64,000 bases of DNA. Source: CACIIZ01 sp045565285 (lineage in GTDB: Bacteria; Pseudomonadota; Alphaproteobacteria; Rhodobacterales; Rhodobacteraceae). Made by a program: the position numbers and the translations under genes. Positions 53,098-61,955 of the stretch are shown piece after piece; position 1 is the stretch's first letter; each line of letters begins with the position of its first letter. The DNA lies in contig JBJLFR010000032.1 in assembly GCA_045565285.1 (NCBI GenBank), positions 62,001 to 126,000 on the forward strand. Direction: 5' to 3'. The notes below the pieces were generated by a model that searched no databases, was not told where the DNA came from, and worked only from the letters and a program-made list of their open reading frames with translations.

Positions 53098-53600
53098 TTC
53101 AATAAGTCCTTTGCTAGAATTAGTATTTCCATCCTTATTTGTTCAGCAATTTCATAAGCCAATCTTTGTTCAGCATTTTTTTTGGCTACTTCTGCTTTAA
53201 AGCCGGTTATATCGGTTGAAGATGAAAAAGATGTTTCAGTTTCGAACTTTTTAACCGATATAATTTTATTATTTCTGATATCAATAAGGTTAAAAGTAGA
53301 GTTTAATATTAAATTATATCTAGTAATATCATTTTTTTCTGTGACTATACTTTTTTTTCTTTCTAAAGAGTTTTTCAATTCAATTTTATATTTTGGATTT
53401 TTAGGAAAACCAAAATCTGTTAAGAGCTTTTCTCTTATATGAAAATCAATATCATTTTCAGGGGAATATATCTTAAATTGACCATTATTAAAAATTGGGG
53501 AACTATTTTTATTTACATTAATTAATGGTTGGTAACTACATGCAAATAAAAAAATTAATGATGAACCAATTATTAGTCTCGATTTTTTAAATAACAACAT
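53094..53600 (-). CDS. lptE: LPS assembly lipoprotein LptE
   Basis: Outer-membrane lipoprotein plugging the LptD pore for LPS insertion. The 168 residues have a signal with lipobox (LIFLFACSYQPL, Cys about 21). A typical LptE/DUF domain follows, NNGQFKIYSPENDIDFHIREKLLTDFG, then RYNLILNSTFNLID and SSTDITGFKAEVAKKNAEQRLAYEIAEQI. It overlaps leuS (14 nt) and holA (4 nt). The window also encodes LptA, LptB and LptC; LptD, F and G are elsewhere. Confidence 0.86.
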   Translation of the reverse strand: MLLFKKSRLIIGSSLIFLFACSYQPLINVNKNSSPIFNNGQFKIYSPENDIDFHIREKLLTDFGFPKNPKYKIELKNSLERKKSIVTEKNDITRYNLILNSTFNLIDIRNNKIISVKKFETETSFSSSTDITGFKAEVAKKNAEQRLAYEIAEQIRMEILILAKDLLN

Positions 53601-56178
53601 TAATTATTTTACCGGTTACAATAATGATTTTCTTGGGAGTTAAACCATCTAAAAATTTTTTTACCATTGGGAGTAGTAGTACTTTTTCTTCTAGTTCATT
53701 ATTAGAAATATTTTTTAAAACAGTAATTTCGGTTCTTCTTTTTCCATTGATTTGAATAGGATATGTCATTTCTTGTTTATGAATAAATTTCTTAATGACT
53801 TGAGGCCATTTTTCATTATAAAGAAATGACTTGTTTCCAAAGAGACACCAAATTTCTTGTGATAGGTGGGGAGTGATTGGTTGCATAATTGCAGCTAAGA
53901 TTTTTATTGAGTATTCTTTTGCTCCATAAGATGCTTTTGAATTAGAGATAATATTTGTTAATTCGTACATATGTGCAACTGCTTTATTAAATGAGAAGCT
54001 AGTTAGACAATTTGTAACATTATTAATAGAATTGTGAGAGGCTCGTAACAAATCGTTATCTTCTTTGTTTTCTGTTAAATTTATTTTGAATTCTGTCATT
54101 TTTTTTATTCTTCTTCCTTCATCATTAATCTGAAGAGAAATCCTCCATACTTTTTGAAGATGTCGCCATGCAGCCTCAACACCTGCGGTAGTCCATTCAA
54201 CGTCTCTTTCTGGAGGGCTATCAGACATCATAAACCATCTAGCAGTGTCTGCTCCAAACTGCTCAATAATATCTTCAGGATCTACAACATTTTTTTTAGA
54301 TTTTGACATTTTAATGGATGGACCTAATTCAATATTTAATCCTGTTTTTATGTTAATAAAAATCCTTCTATTATTATCCTTCTTTATTTCTTTCACCTCA
54401 TTAGGAGAAAGCCATTTTCCATTCTCATCTTTATAAGTCTCATGACATACCATGCCTTGGGTAAATAAAGAAGAAAATGGTTCTTTAGCCTTATGGGGTA
54501 TATGACCAGTTTCAAACATTGCTCTACAAAAAAACCTAGAATAAAGAAGATGTAAAATAGCATGTTCAACTCCTCCAATATATTGGTCTACATTCATCCA
54601 ATAATCTACTGACTCTCTATCAGTTGGGTTTGCTGAATTTGGAGAGGTGAATCTAGCAAAATACCAAGAACTATCAACAAATGTATCCATGGTATCTGTC
54701 TCTCTTTTGGCTTCTTCATTACAATTAGGACATTTAGTAAAAAGCCAGTTCTTATGTCTATTTAAGGGATTACCTGGTAAATCAAATGTTACACCTTTAG
54801 GTAATTCAATTGGTAGATTTTCTTTCTTTTCTGGTACGATACCACATTTTTCACAATGTAAAATCGGAATTGGACACCCCCAGTATCTTTGTCTGGAAAT
54901 ACCCCAATCCCTTAAACGATAGTTTGTTTTTTCAGTACCAATACCTAATTCATTTAATTTATTAGAAACTGCCTTTTTTGCATCTTCAATTGACAATCCA
55001 TCTAGAAAATTTGAATTTACTAAATTTCCAGATCCAGTGTAGGCTTCATTTTCAATTTTAAAATTTTCAGCATTAATTCCAACAGGGCAAACCACAGGAC
55101 AAACATCTAGATTGTATTTATTAGCAAAATCTAAATCTCTTTGATCATGAGCAGGGCATCCAAAAATGGCTCCAGTTCCATAATCCATGAGTACAAAATT
55201 TGCTACAAATAGTGGATAACTCTTTTTTTCATTTAAGGGGTTTAGTACTTTAACCTTGGTTTTATAGCCTATTTTTTCTGCTTTTTCCAATGCTTCTTCA
55301 TTTGTTGAAGTTTTCTGACACAGTTTTATGAATTTAGCCAATTCTGGATCATTTTTTGCTATAATTGAAGCTAGAGGATGATCAGCAGAAACAGCCGCAA
55401 AACTCATTCCAAATAAAGTGTCGTGTCTTGTTGTATAAACTTTTAATTTATCGAAATTTTTTGGGGGATTTTGAAGTTTAAAATTAATTTCTAGGCCTGT
55501 TGATTTGCCAATCCAGTTTTTTTGCATTATGCGAACCTTTTCAGGCCAATTAGGCATATCCTCAAGAGATTTTAAAAGTTCCTCTGAATATTTTGATATT
55601 TTAAAAAACCATTGAGTAAGTTGTTTTCTTTCAACAACCGCACCAGAACGCCAACCTAAACCATTTTCCACTTGTTCGTTTGCAAGCACAGTTTGATCAA
55701 CTGGATCCCAGTTAACAGTTGCACTTTTTCTGTATGCAAGCCCAGCATTCAGCATATCAATAAACATAGATTGCTGATGACCATAGTATTCAGGATCACA
55801 TGTAGCAAATTCTCTTGACCAGTCAATCGATAATCCAAGTGGTTTTAATTGGTTTCTCATATCTTTAATATTTTGATAGGTCCATTCCCCTGGATGAATA
55901 TTATTTTCCATAGCGGCATTTTCTGCTGGCATTCCAAAAGCATCCCATCCCATTGGATGTAAAATATTGTATCCACTTGCTTTCATATAACGCGCTACAA
56001 CATCTCCCATTGTGTAATTTCTCACATGGCCCATATGAATCCTCCCAGATGGATAAGGAAACATCTCAAGAACATAATATTTAGGTTGAGATCGATCTAT
56101 TTCGGATTTGTAGAGTTCATTTTCAGCCCATTCTTTTTGCCATTTAGATTCAGTTTTTTTGAAATTATATCGATCCAT
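53587..56178 (-). CDS. leuS: Leucyl-tRNA synthetase
   Basis: Class I aminoacyl-tRNA synthetase charging tRNA-Leu, with an editing domain. The 863 residues show the HIGH motif as PYPSGRIHMGHVRNY (about 42-56), the CP1 editing domain (TTRHDTLFGMSFAAVSADHP and GTGAIFGCPAHDQRD), a zinc-like CPNC pair and the KMSKS motif as KMSKSKKNVV. Length matches E. coli LeuS (860). It leads the minus-strand operon leuS-lptE-holA-pmbA-lpxK. Confidence 0.98.
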   Translation of the reverse strand: MDRYNFKKTESKWQKEWAENELYKSEIDRSQPKYYVLEMFPYPSGRIHMGHVRNYTMGDVVARYMKASGYNILHPMGWDAFGMPAENAAMENNIHPGEWTYQNIKDMRNQLKPLGLSIDWSREFATCDPEYYGHQQSMFIDMLNAGLAYRKSATVNWDPVDQTVLANEQVENGLGWRSGAVVERKQLTQWFFKISKYSEELLKSLEDMPNWPEKVRIMQKNWIGKSTGLEINFKLQNPPKNFDKLKVYTTRHDTLFGMSFAAVSADHPLASIIAKNDPELAKFIKLCQKTSTNEEALEKAEKIGYKTKVKVLNPLNEKKSYPLFVANFVLMDYGTGAIFGCPAHDQRDLDFANKYNLDVCPVVCPVGINAENFKIENEAYTGSGNLVNSNFLDGLSIEDAKKAVSNKLNELGIGTEKTNYRLRDWGISRQRYWGCPIPILHCEKCGIVPEKKENLPIELPKGVTFDLPGNPLNRHKNWLFTKCPNCNEEAKRETDTMDTFVDSSWYFARFTSPNSANPTDRESVDYWMNVDQYIGGVEHAILHLLYSRFFCRAMFETGHIPHKAKEPFSSLFTQGMVCHETYKDENGKWLSPNEVKEIKKDNNRRIFINIKTGLNIELGPSIKMSKSKKNVVDPEDIIEQFGADTARWFMMSDSPPERDVEWTTAGVEAAWRHLQKVWRISLQINDEGRRIKKMTEFKINLTENKEDNDLLRASHNSINNVTNCLTSFSFNKAVAHMYELTNIISNSKASYGAKEYSIKILAAIMQPITPHLSQEIWCLFGNKSFLYNEKWPQVIKKFIHKQEMTYPIQINGKRRTEITVLKNISNNELEEKVLLLPMVKKFLDGLTPKKIIIVTGKIINVVI

Positions 56179-56566
56179 TTTGATTGACTTTCTTTTCAGT
56201 AATTTCTGACATAACTTATATCTTTATTATGATATTTTTTACAATCAAATTCGTTTTTTAACAATTGGTTGCAAAACTGAAAATTTAATTCTATCATTTT
56301 TGAATTCATCTCATTATAATTTTAGAAAGATATTTGATTTTCAAATGGTAAGGCTGAGTGCATAATCTGCGACAAATAAGCCAAAATAACCATTTATAGC
56401 ACAAATTATGATGGTTCACTGTGGCATCTTTGCACCAAAAAAAAAAACAAGTACTTTTAATGATCAAGACACTTGACCAAAAGCCAGTGAAATTAGATAA
56501 CAAAAACATCCGATCGTTGTTTATCACGATTGAGGTACTTTGAAATGAAACTACTGAGGCAAGAAA
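56179..56566. other. 388-nt intergenic region between divergent leuS and porin genes
   Basis: The longest gene-free stretch in the window. It holds the porin promoter (56473-56501) and presumably a leuS promoter near the left end that I could not identify. Weak inverted repeats are seen: ATTTGA/TCAAAT at 56332-56346 and AACCAT/ATGGTT at 56388-56416. An open frame of 73 codons on the minus strand (56306-56527) overlaps the porin promoter and looks non-coding. A small RNA or regulator sites for the porin could lie in 56280-56470, but nothing specific was recognised. Confidence 0.5.
56473..56501 (+). promoter_or_regulatory. Putative sigma70-type promoter of the porin gene
   Basis: TTGACC (56473-56478) and GATAAC (56496-56501) are separated by exactly 17 nt. 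Transcription would begin near 56508, leaving a leader of about 60 nt that ends in GAGG, 7 nt before the ATG. Elements judged by eye. Confidence 0.6.
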
Positions 56567-57646
56567 ATGAAAAAAGCTCTCTTGACTACAACAGCACTTG
56601 TTGCACTTAACAGCGCGGCATTTGCATCAAGTATTGATACTCCTGTTAATTCTGCGAGTTCAACTCATCACTCACACAGCGCTGCAACAATCGTTTGGAG
56701 TGGTGATGCTAATATTAAATATAATGTTCCTCTTAAAGCAACAGCTGGCCAAAGCACTGATGGCGTAGTTGCATCTGATGTTGATCTTGATGTTACTATG
56801 ACAAGCCCAGGTGCTTATTCAGCTACTATTAAAGCTGGCATTGAAGGTGGCGCATTGGAAAAACTAGGTCCGAATGCAACTGTAACTGTAACGACACCAT
56901 TGTTTAATGTTTCTGTTGGTACAGATGATGCTGCTGGCGGAGCTGATGGTGGTGCTGATGCATCTGATCTTTATTCCGATATCGATCATATGACAGGAAT
57001 TGGAACAGATGAAGATAGTTCTGATTGGTATGTTTCACTACCTAATTTTGGTGGGTGGACTGTAGCCGCTTCTGGTGAAAAAGATATGAGTACAACTGCT
57101 TCTAAGAATAAGACTTCTGTTGGTCTTAAAGGTACAGTTGGAGGTCTATCTATTACTGCTGGTGGAATGCACAAAGATGCAGGTGTTTCTGTATCAACAT
57201 CATTAATGGGTGCTACAGTTAAAGTAGCTGCTGCATCTATTTACAGTGCAACCAAGGCTAAGAATGTACAAGAATCAGGTGTTCAAGTTGATATGCCGTT
57301 AGGTGGAATGAATTTATCTGTAAATTCAACTACTACTGATGGTACTGCCAACTGGGGTGCTAGCGTTGCAACAACTGTAGCTGGTTACGCTATTTCTGTA
57401 GGAACTGATAGTGATGAAGATAATCAATTTAAGATTTCGGGTCCATTAGGTCCTGTAACTCTTGTAGTTGATTGGGACTCAAGCGATCCTGCAACAACAT
57501 CAGCTAAGGATGCAACTATAGAAGCTGGAGTAACTTATGCTGTTCCAGGTACTACAGGTACAACAATATCTGCATCTTATTCTAATGATCCAGACGAAGA
57601 TAACTTCGATAATGGAACACAGGTTAAGATGGCATTTAAATTCTAA
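56567..57646 (+). CDS. Outer-membrane porin
   Basis: Probable general-diffusion beta-barrel porin. The 359 residues begin with a Sec signal peptide (MKKALLTTTALVALNSAAFA, cut after AFA). A short His/Ser linker (STHHSHS) and alternating amphipathic strands follow, rich in Asp, Gly and Thr, with a C-terminal Phe (KMAFKF) as required for BAM recognition. It is strongly acidic and its codon use looks more G+C-rich and selective than its neighbours, suggesting very high expression. It has its own promoter and a strong terminator. Loops (Gly/Asp-rich 120-135) could bind cations. The family is alphaproteobacterial porin-like; the exact type is uncertain. Confidence 0.85.
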   Translation: MKKALLTTTALVALNSAAFASSIDTPVNSASSTHHSHSAATIVWSGDANIKYNVPLKATAGQSTDGVVASDVDLDVTMTSPGAYSATIKAGIEGGALEKLGPNATVTVTTPLFNVSVGTDDAAGGADGGADASDLYSDIDHMTGIGTDEDSSDWYVSLPNFGGWTVAASGEKDMSTTASKNKTSVGLKGTVGGLSITAGGMHKDAGVSVSTSLMGATVKVAAASIYSATKAKNVQESGVQVDMPLGGMNLSVNSTTTDGTANWGASVATTVAGYAISVGTDSDEDNQFKISGPLGPVTLVVDWDSSDPATTSAKDATIEAGVTYAVPGTTGTTISASYSNDPDEDNFDNGTQVKMAFKF

Positions 57647-57670
57647 TTGGATTTAATATAAATAAAATTT

Positions 57671-57698
57671 AAAGGGGGAGTTTAACTCCCCTTTTTTT
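57671..57698 (+). terminator. Intrinsic terminator of the porin gene
   Basis: AAAGGGGGAG-TTTAA-CTCCCC followed by seven T forms a 6-bp G/C stem extended by A-T pairs, 24 nt after the porin stop. The A-run on the other side means it may also end the convergent GT-C transcript. Confidence 0.92.
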
Positions 57699-59172
57699 AT
57701 TGTTTTAATAAGAATAAAGAGGCAGTAGCATAATTTTTATTTCCCCTTTTTATAACTATATTTTCAATATGCTTAGCATTATTATCATAGACTTTTAATC
57801 GATTTAATATAGAGATAATATCAGGCTTAATTCCAAGACTCATTTTAACAAGTATTGTTTGTTTTGGCTGGTTTGTTAATTTCATAAATTGAAAATGATG
57901 AGGATCACCTTCAATAACAACTATTTCATATTTATTTCCCATGACTGTTGAGAACTGACCAGCTTCAGTCCAAGTAAAAGCTGCTAATTTGATATTATTA
58001 TCTTCGAGGACTCCAATAATATTTTCCACTGGTTCTTTTACCATTCTCCAATTAATTAATTCTAAGGTATTATCCCAATTTGGTACTCTTTTTTGATAAT
58101 TTGTTAGTATACCAGTTTGTGAATGGAAAATGACTATTACTAATAAAGACCAAACAAATATAGTAGAACAGTAAAAGGTAATTATTTTAATTTTCGAATA
58201 TGAAATTAATAATATTTTTGCTATTATAGGTAAAAGAAGAAGCCATCCAGGCATTATCCAATGAGGGAATGTTTTATTACTTGTTATATATACAAGAATA
58301 AAAATAATAATATTAGGTAAGGCTAATAAAGTTAATATTTTTTCGGGAGAAAGGTTATTAAATTTATACTCTTGATTTTTAATTATTACCAAAAATTTAG
58401 AAGCTGGTATTAAGATGGTCTGAGGCAGTAAATATATAAAAGAAGCAAATAACATAATAAGAAAATTGCTTAAATTTAGAGTATATCCTTGCCTTGATTC
58501 ATGAAATTTAAAACTGATCCACTCATTTTTGTAATTCCATATAATAGTAGGTAAAACTCCAATTAAAGAGATAAAAACGCAAAAATAAAAAAAAGGGTTT
58601 TTAAAAAATAGTATTTTCTTTTTTGAAAAGCTTAATACAACTAAACAACCTAATCCTACTAAAAAGCCCTGATATTTGCTTGCAAAAGTTAATGCCAGGG
58701 AAAATCCTAAAATCAGTAATAATAGATTTTCATAATTTTCTTTATTCTTGTGCAACTTTATTAAACAAAAACCAACAAGAACTATACCTAGGTTTAATGG
58801 TGCATCAGGGACAACAAATAAACTACCAGAAAAAAAGTAAAATGGAGCTAAATTATATAAAAGGGCAGTCCATAAACCAACTAAAGAATTTCCTACTTCT
58901 TTTCCAATTTTATATAAAATAAAAGTAGTAGCAAATCCGTATATTATGAAAGGTAAACGATAAAATAATAAGCTTTCACCTATTAATTTGGAGAATATTA
59001 ATGATGACCAAAAACCAATAGGTGGGTGATCAAAGAATGATATCGAAAACTGATTGGTAACAGAAATGGTGTATGCTTCATCATTTAATAAAGGAAGGTA
59101 TGAAGCTAGTATTATTTTGATAAAAAAACAAAGTAAAATAATCAATTTTATTGATGAATTAGATAGAAACAT
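57697..59172 (-). CDS. GT-C family glycosyltransferase (ArnT/PMT-like)
   Basis: Polytopic inner-membrane transferase of 491 residues with about 10-12 helices. The N-terminal loop has LLNDEAYTI and DHPPIGFW, the acidic and DHPP motifs of the ArnT/PMT (PF13231-type) families that take sugars from polyprenyl phosphate. LFVVPDAPLNLG is also typical. The C-terminal periplasmic part is about 140 residues. Acceptor is unknown: lipid A, protein or polysaccharide. It lies 19 nt downstream of the GT2-GtrA gene, which would make its lipid-linked sugar donor. Confidence 0.87.
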   Translation of the reverse strand: MFLSNSSIKLIILLCFFIKIILASYLPLLNDEAYTISVTNQFSISFFDHPPIGFWSSLIFSKLIGESLLFYRLPFIIYGFATTFILYKIGKEVGNSLVGLWTALLYNLAPFYFFSGSLFVVPDAPLNLGIVLVGFCLIKLHKNKENYENLLLLILGFSLALTFASKYQGFLVGLGCLVVLSFSKKKILFFKNPFFYFCVFISLIGVLPTIIWNYKNEWISFKFHESRQGYTLNLSNFLIMLFASFIYLLPQTILIPASKFLVIIKNQEYKFNNLSPEKILTLLALPNIIIFILVYITSNKTFPHWIMPGWLLLLPIIAKILLISYSKIKIITFYCSTIFVWSLLVIVIFHSQTGILTNYQKRVPNWDNTLELINWRMVKEPVENIIGVLEDNNIKLAAFTWTEAGQFSTVMGNKYEIVVIEGDPHHFQFMKLTNQPKQTILVKMSLGIKPDIISILNRLKVYDNNAKHIENIVIKRGNKNYATASLFLLKQ

Positions 59173-59191
59173 ATTATTACCAATTTAAGAT

Positions 59192-60292
59192 TTATCTTGT
59201 TTTCCAGGTAAATATAGATGAGAAAATAAAATTCCAAAATGCCCCAACTAAAGCGCCAGAAAAACTGGCAAAGTACCAAATACCAAAGCCATTATATAAT
59301 TTCTCTGCAATAGCAATGTTGGCTAATGCTCCAATCGAGCATATAAAATAAAATGATATTAACCCCTGAAAAAATCTTTTTCCTACTAAAGAATGCTCCT
59401 TAAAAGTGATTAAATTATTAAGATAGTAGTTACTTGTCATTGTGATTATAATACTAAATAATTGAGAATAAAAAAAAGAAATAGATACAATTTTCAAAAA
59501 GAAATATGTTGCTATTAATTGAACAAAAATACCCGAAAACCCCACAAATCCAAACAAAACAAAACGCATAGATATTAATCCAAAAGACAAGTGAGAAATT
59601 AGCAATCCTATAAGCTCAAGAACTACTGATAAATTCATTTTACTATGACCGTAGTCTCTTTTTTTAAATTCGTATCCTAACTCTTTAATGAATAAATTTC
59701 CTCTACTTGTAGCTAATATATCTGCTAGTATTTTAAATCCGTTAGGTTGTAATTTTTTTAGTAGTGAATCGATACTGGTTTTTTTTACCATAAAAAATCC
59801 ACTCATAGGATCACTGCTTTTTATTTTTAAAAGTTTTTGTGTAGTTTTAATTGCAAATTTGCTTCCTAAATCCCTTACATAAGAAAAGCCTTTTTTAGAA
59901 TCTCCTTCTTCTAAATGTCTGCTTCCAATTACTAAATCTAAATGATTATCTTCCTTGAATTCATTTATCATTTTTATCAATAATTTTTCATCATGCTGGA
60001 GGTCACAGTCCATAATTGCAACATAAGAAGATTTTGAATTTTGAATACCTTCAATACAGGCACCTGATAGTCCACGTCTTCCAATTCGTAAAATTAGATT
60101 TACATCAGGAAATATGTTTATGAATTTTTTTATTTCTTCAATTGTTCCATCGTTACTATTATCATCTACAAAAAGTATCTTAAAGTTTTCTTTTTTCAAA
60201 ACTTCTCTTACCTTGAAAATAACCTTTTCAATATTTTTAACTTCATTAAAAGTAGGTATTATCACAGTGATTGAATAATCTTTATTTGTCAT
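59192..60292 (-). CDS. Polyprenyl-phosphate sugar synthase: GT2 (DPM1-like) fused to GtrA domain
   Basis: Transfers a sugar, probably mannose from GDP-mannose, to polyprenyl phosphate at the cytoplasmic face. Residues 1-230 are a GT2 domain: VIIPTFNEVKNIEKVI, FVDDNSNDGT, MDCDLQHDE (DxD-like DCDLQHD), IGSRHLEEGD and SDPMSGFFMVKK. Residues about 240-366 form a GtrA domain of four helices (FVLFGFVGFSGIFVQL..., NFIFSSIFTW) that may flip or anchor the product. This two-domain form is common for DPM1-like proteins. It is adjacent to the GDP-mannose gene and the GT-C gene. Confidence 0.9.
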   Translation of the reverse strand: MTNKDYSITVIIPTFNEVKNIEKVIFKVREVLKKENFKILFVDDNSNDGTIEEIKKFINIFPDVNLILRIGRRGLSGACIEGIQNSKSSYVAIMDCDLQHDEKLLIKMINEFKEDNHLDLVIGSRHLEEGDSKKGFSYVRDLGSKFAIKTTQKLLKIKSSDPMSGFFMVKKTSIDSLLKKLQPNGFKILADILATSRGNLFIKELGYEFKKRDYGHSKMNLSVVLELIGLLISHLSFGLISMRFVLFGFVGFSGIFVQLIATYFFLKIVSISFFYSQLFSIIITMTSNYYLNNLITFKEHSLVGKRFFQGLISFYFICSIGALANIAIAEKLYNGFGIWYFASFSGALVGAFWNFIFSSIFTWKTR

Positions 60293-60316
60293 AAAATTAT
60301 AAATATTGAATGTAAT

Positions 60317-61747
60317 TCATCTTTGGTAATCATCTTCAAATCTTACAATATCATCTTCTCCAAGATAACTACCTGTTTGTACTTCTATTATAGTAATTAT
60401 ACTTTTGGTTATATTTTCTAACCTATGTTTTATCCCTGCATTAATAAAAACTGATTCATTTTTTAGTAATGTTATGATCTTTTCACCAAATGTAACTCTT
60501 GCCTTACCTTCTACAACAACCCAATGCTCTGACCTATATTGATGGCTTTGTAGACTTAATTTGCAATTAGGATAAACTTGAATTTTTTTAACTTGAAAAT
60601 TTTTCCCTTTTGAAAGAATTTCAAAATTACCCCAAGGTCTGTAATCATATAATGAATTATGTACTTGTTCTATTTTTTTTTCTTTCAAAATATCAACTGC
60701 TTTTCTCACATCTTCGGAATGATTGTTTTCAAGACAAATGACAGCATCATTTGTAGCAACTGCAATAATATTCTTTAGACCTAATCCTACCAAATGAATT
60801 TTATCATCTATTGTTTTTAAAAATGTATTTTCACAATTAATTGATGTAGAATTTCCTTGTATTACATTATCATTTTTGTCTGAAGTATTATGTTCCATCA
60901 AAGACTTTAGACTTCCAATATCAGACCAATTATCTTCAAAAGGTATCATTTTAATTTTATTGTGCTTTTCTATGATAGCATGATCAATTGAAATTTTTTT
61001 TATTTTATTCCAATGATTTTTTTCTAATCTTAAAAATCCAAGATCCTTTTCTAAATGTTGATATGATTTTTCCACAAAGCTCAAAATGTCTTTTGCAAAT
61101 TGATGATAAGTTTTTAAAAAAGAAGATGCTTTTCCTAAAAAAATTCCTGAATTCCAAAAAAAAGATTTATCATCAAAAAATTCTTGAGCACTATTTTTAT
61201 TTGGTTTTTCAAAGAAATTTACTACTGGAAATATATTATTATTTTTATTTTCAATATTTAAATCTGCCTTTATCCATCCATATCCAGTGTGTGGAAATGT
61301 AGGTTTAATGCCAAATGTTAAAATATTTTCTCTGGTTACCCCTTTGGTTGCTCTATTCATTAAATTTGCAAAATAGGATTTATTTTCAATCCAGTGATCT
61401 GCTGGTAAAATAAGTACTAAGGGGTCATGCATCGTTTTTTTGCTATGAATTATACCTGCAATAGCAGCAGCAGCAGTATCCTTTGGCTCTGGTTCAATGA
61501 TAATCGTGGCTGAAAGGTTTTTTATTTTCTCTAATTGCCGTTTTGCTATAAATCTAGAGATTTCACCTGTTATAATTATAGGTTGGTGAAAAATTTGATG
61601 ATTTAACCTCTCAACAGTGTTCTGGAAAAGGGTTAATTTTTCAAATAGATTAGCAAATTGTTTGGGCATGGATCTTCTAGACAAAGGCCAAAGTCTTGTT
61701 CCTGACCCACCTGATAAAATAATAGGTTGAATAATCTGTGTATTCAT
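60317..61747 (-). CDS. Mannose-1-phosphate guanylyltransferase / mannose-6-phosphate isomerase (bifunctional type)
   Basis: Makes GDP-mannose from mannose-1-phosphate and GTP, and may also interconvert fructose-6- and mannose-6-phosphate. The 476 residues have the nucleotidyltransferase motif SGGSGTRLWPLSR (13-25), FEKPNKNSA and SDIGSL. The C-terminal type II PMI cupin shows LQSHQYRSEHWVVVEGKARVTFG (Zn-binding His). It is of the ManC/AlgA/CpsB type. It leads the minus-strand group with the GT2-GtrA and GT-C genes, 24 and 19 nt apart, so they probably form one operon. It diverges from the tolC-like gene. Confidence 0.94.
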   Translation of the reverse strand: MNTQIIQPIILSGGSGTRLWPLSRRSMPKQFANLFEKLTLFQNTVERLNHQIFHQPIIITGEISRFIAKRQLEKIKNLSATIIIEPEPKDTAAAAIAGIIHSKKTMHDPLVLILPADHWIENKSYFANLMNRATKGVTRENILTFGIKPTFPHTGYGWIKADLNIENKNNNIFPVVNFFEKPNKNSAQEFFDDKSFFWNSGIFLGKASSFLKTYHQFAKDILSFVEKSYQHLEKDLGFLRLEKNHWNKIKKISIDHAIIEKHNKIKMIPFEDNWSDIGSLKSLMEHNTSDKNDNVIQGNSTSINCENTFLKTIDDKIHLVGLGLKNIIAVATNDAVICLENNHSEDVRKAVDILKEKKIEQVHNSLYDYRPWGNFEILSKGKNFQVKKIQVYPNCKLSLQSHQYRSEHWVVVEGKARVTFGEKIITLLKNESVFINAGIKHRLENITKSIITIIEVQTGSYLGEDDIVRFEDDYQR

Positions 61748-61955
61748 AAGAACTTCTTACATTAGTAAAAGACTTTTGAAAAGGATTAGTAATTAATTAA
61801 AATAAAAGTTAAAAATTACTTTAAATTAGGTTCAAACTAATTTTATCACTTGAGAAAAAACTATTTTATACTAAACTCTTTCTAATTAATTAATATGTTA
61901 TTGCAGCGAATTTTTTATACATATTAATTAAGTTATATTTGCCTTGGGGATCAAT

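Noticed and set aside
56306..56527. 73-codon minus-strand frame in the leuS-porin gap
   Set aside because: It covers the porin promoter, has no ribosome site and no recognisable domain, and its composition is unlike the coding genes.
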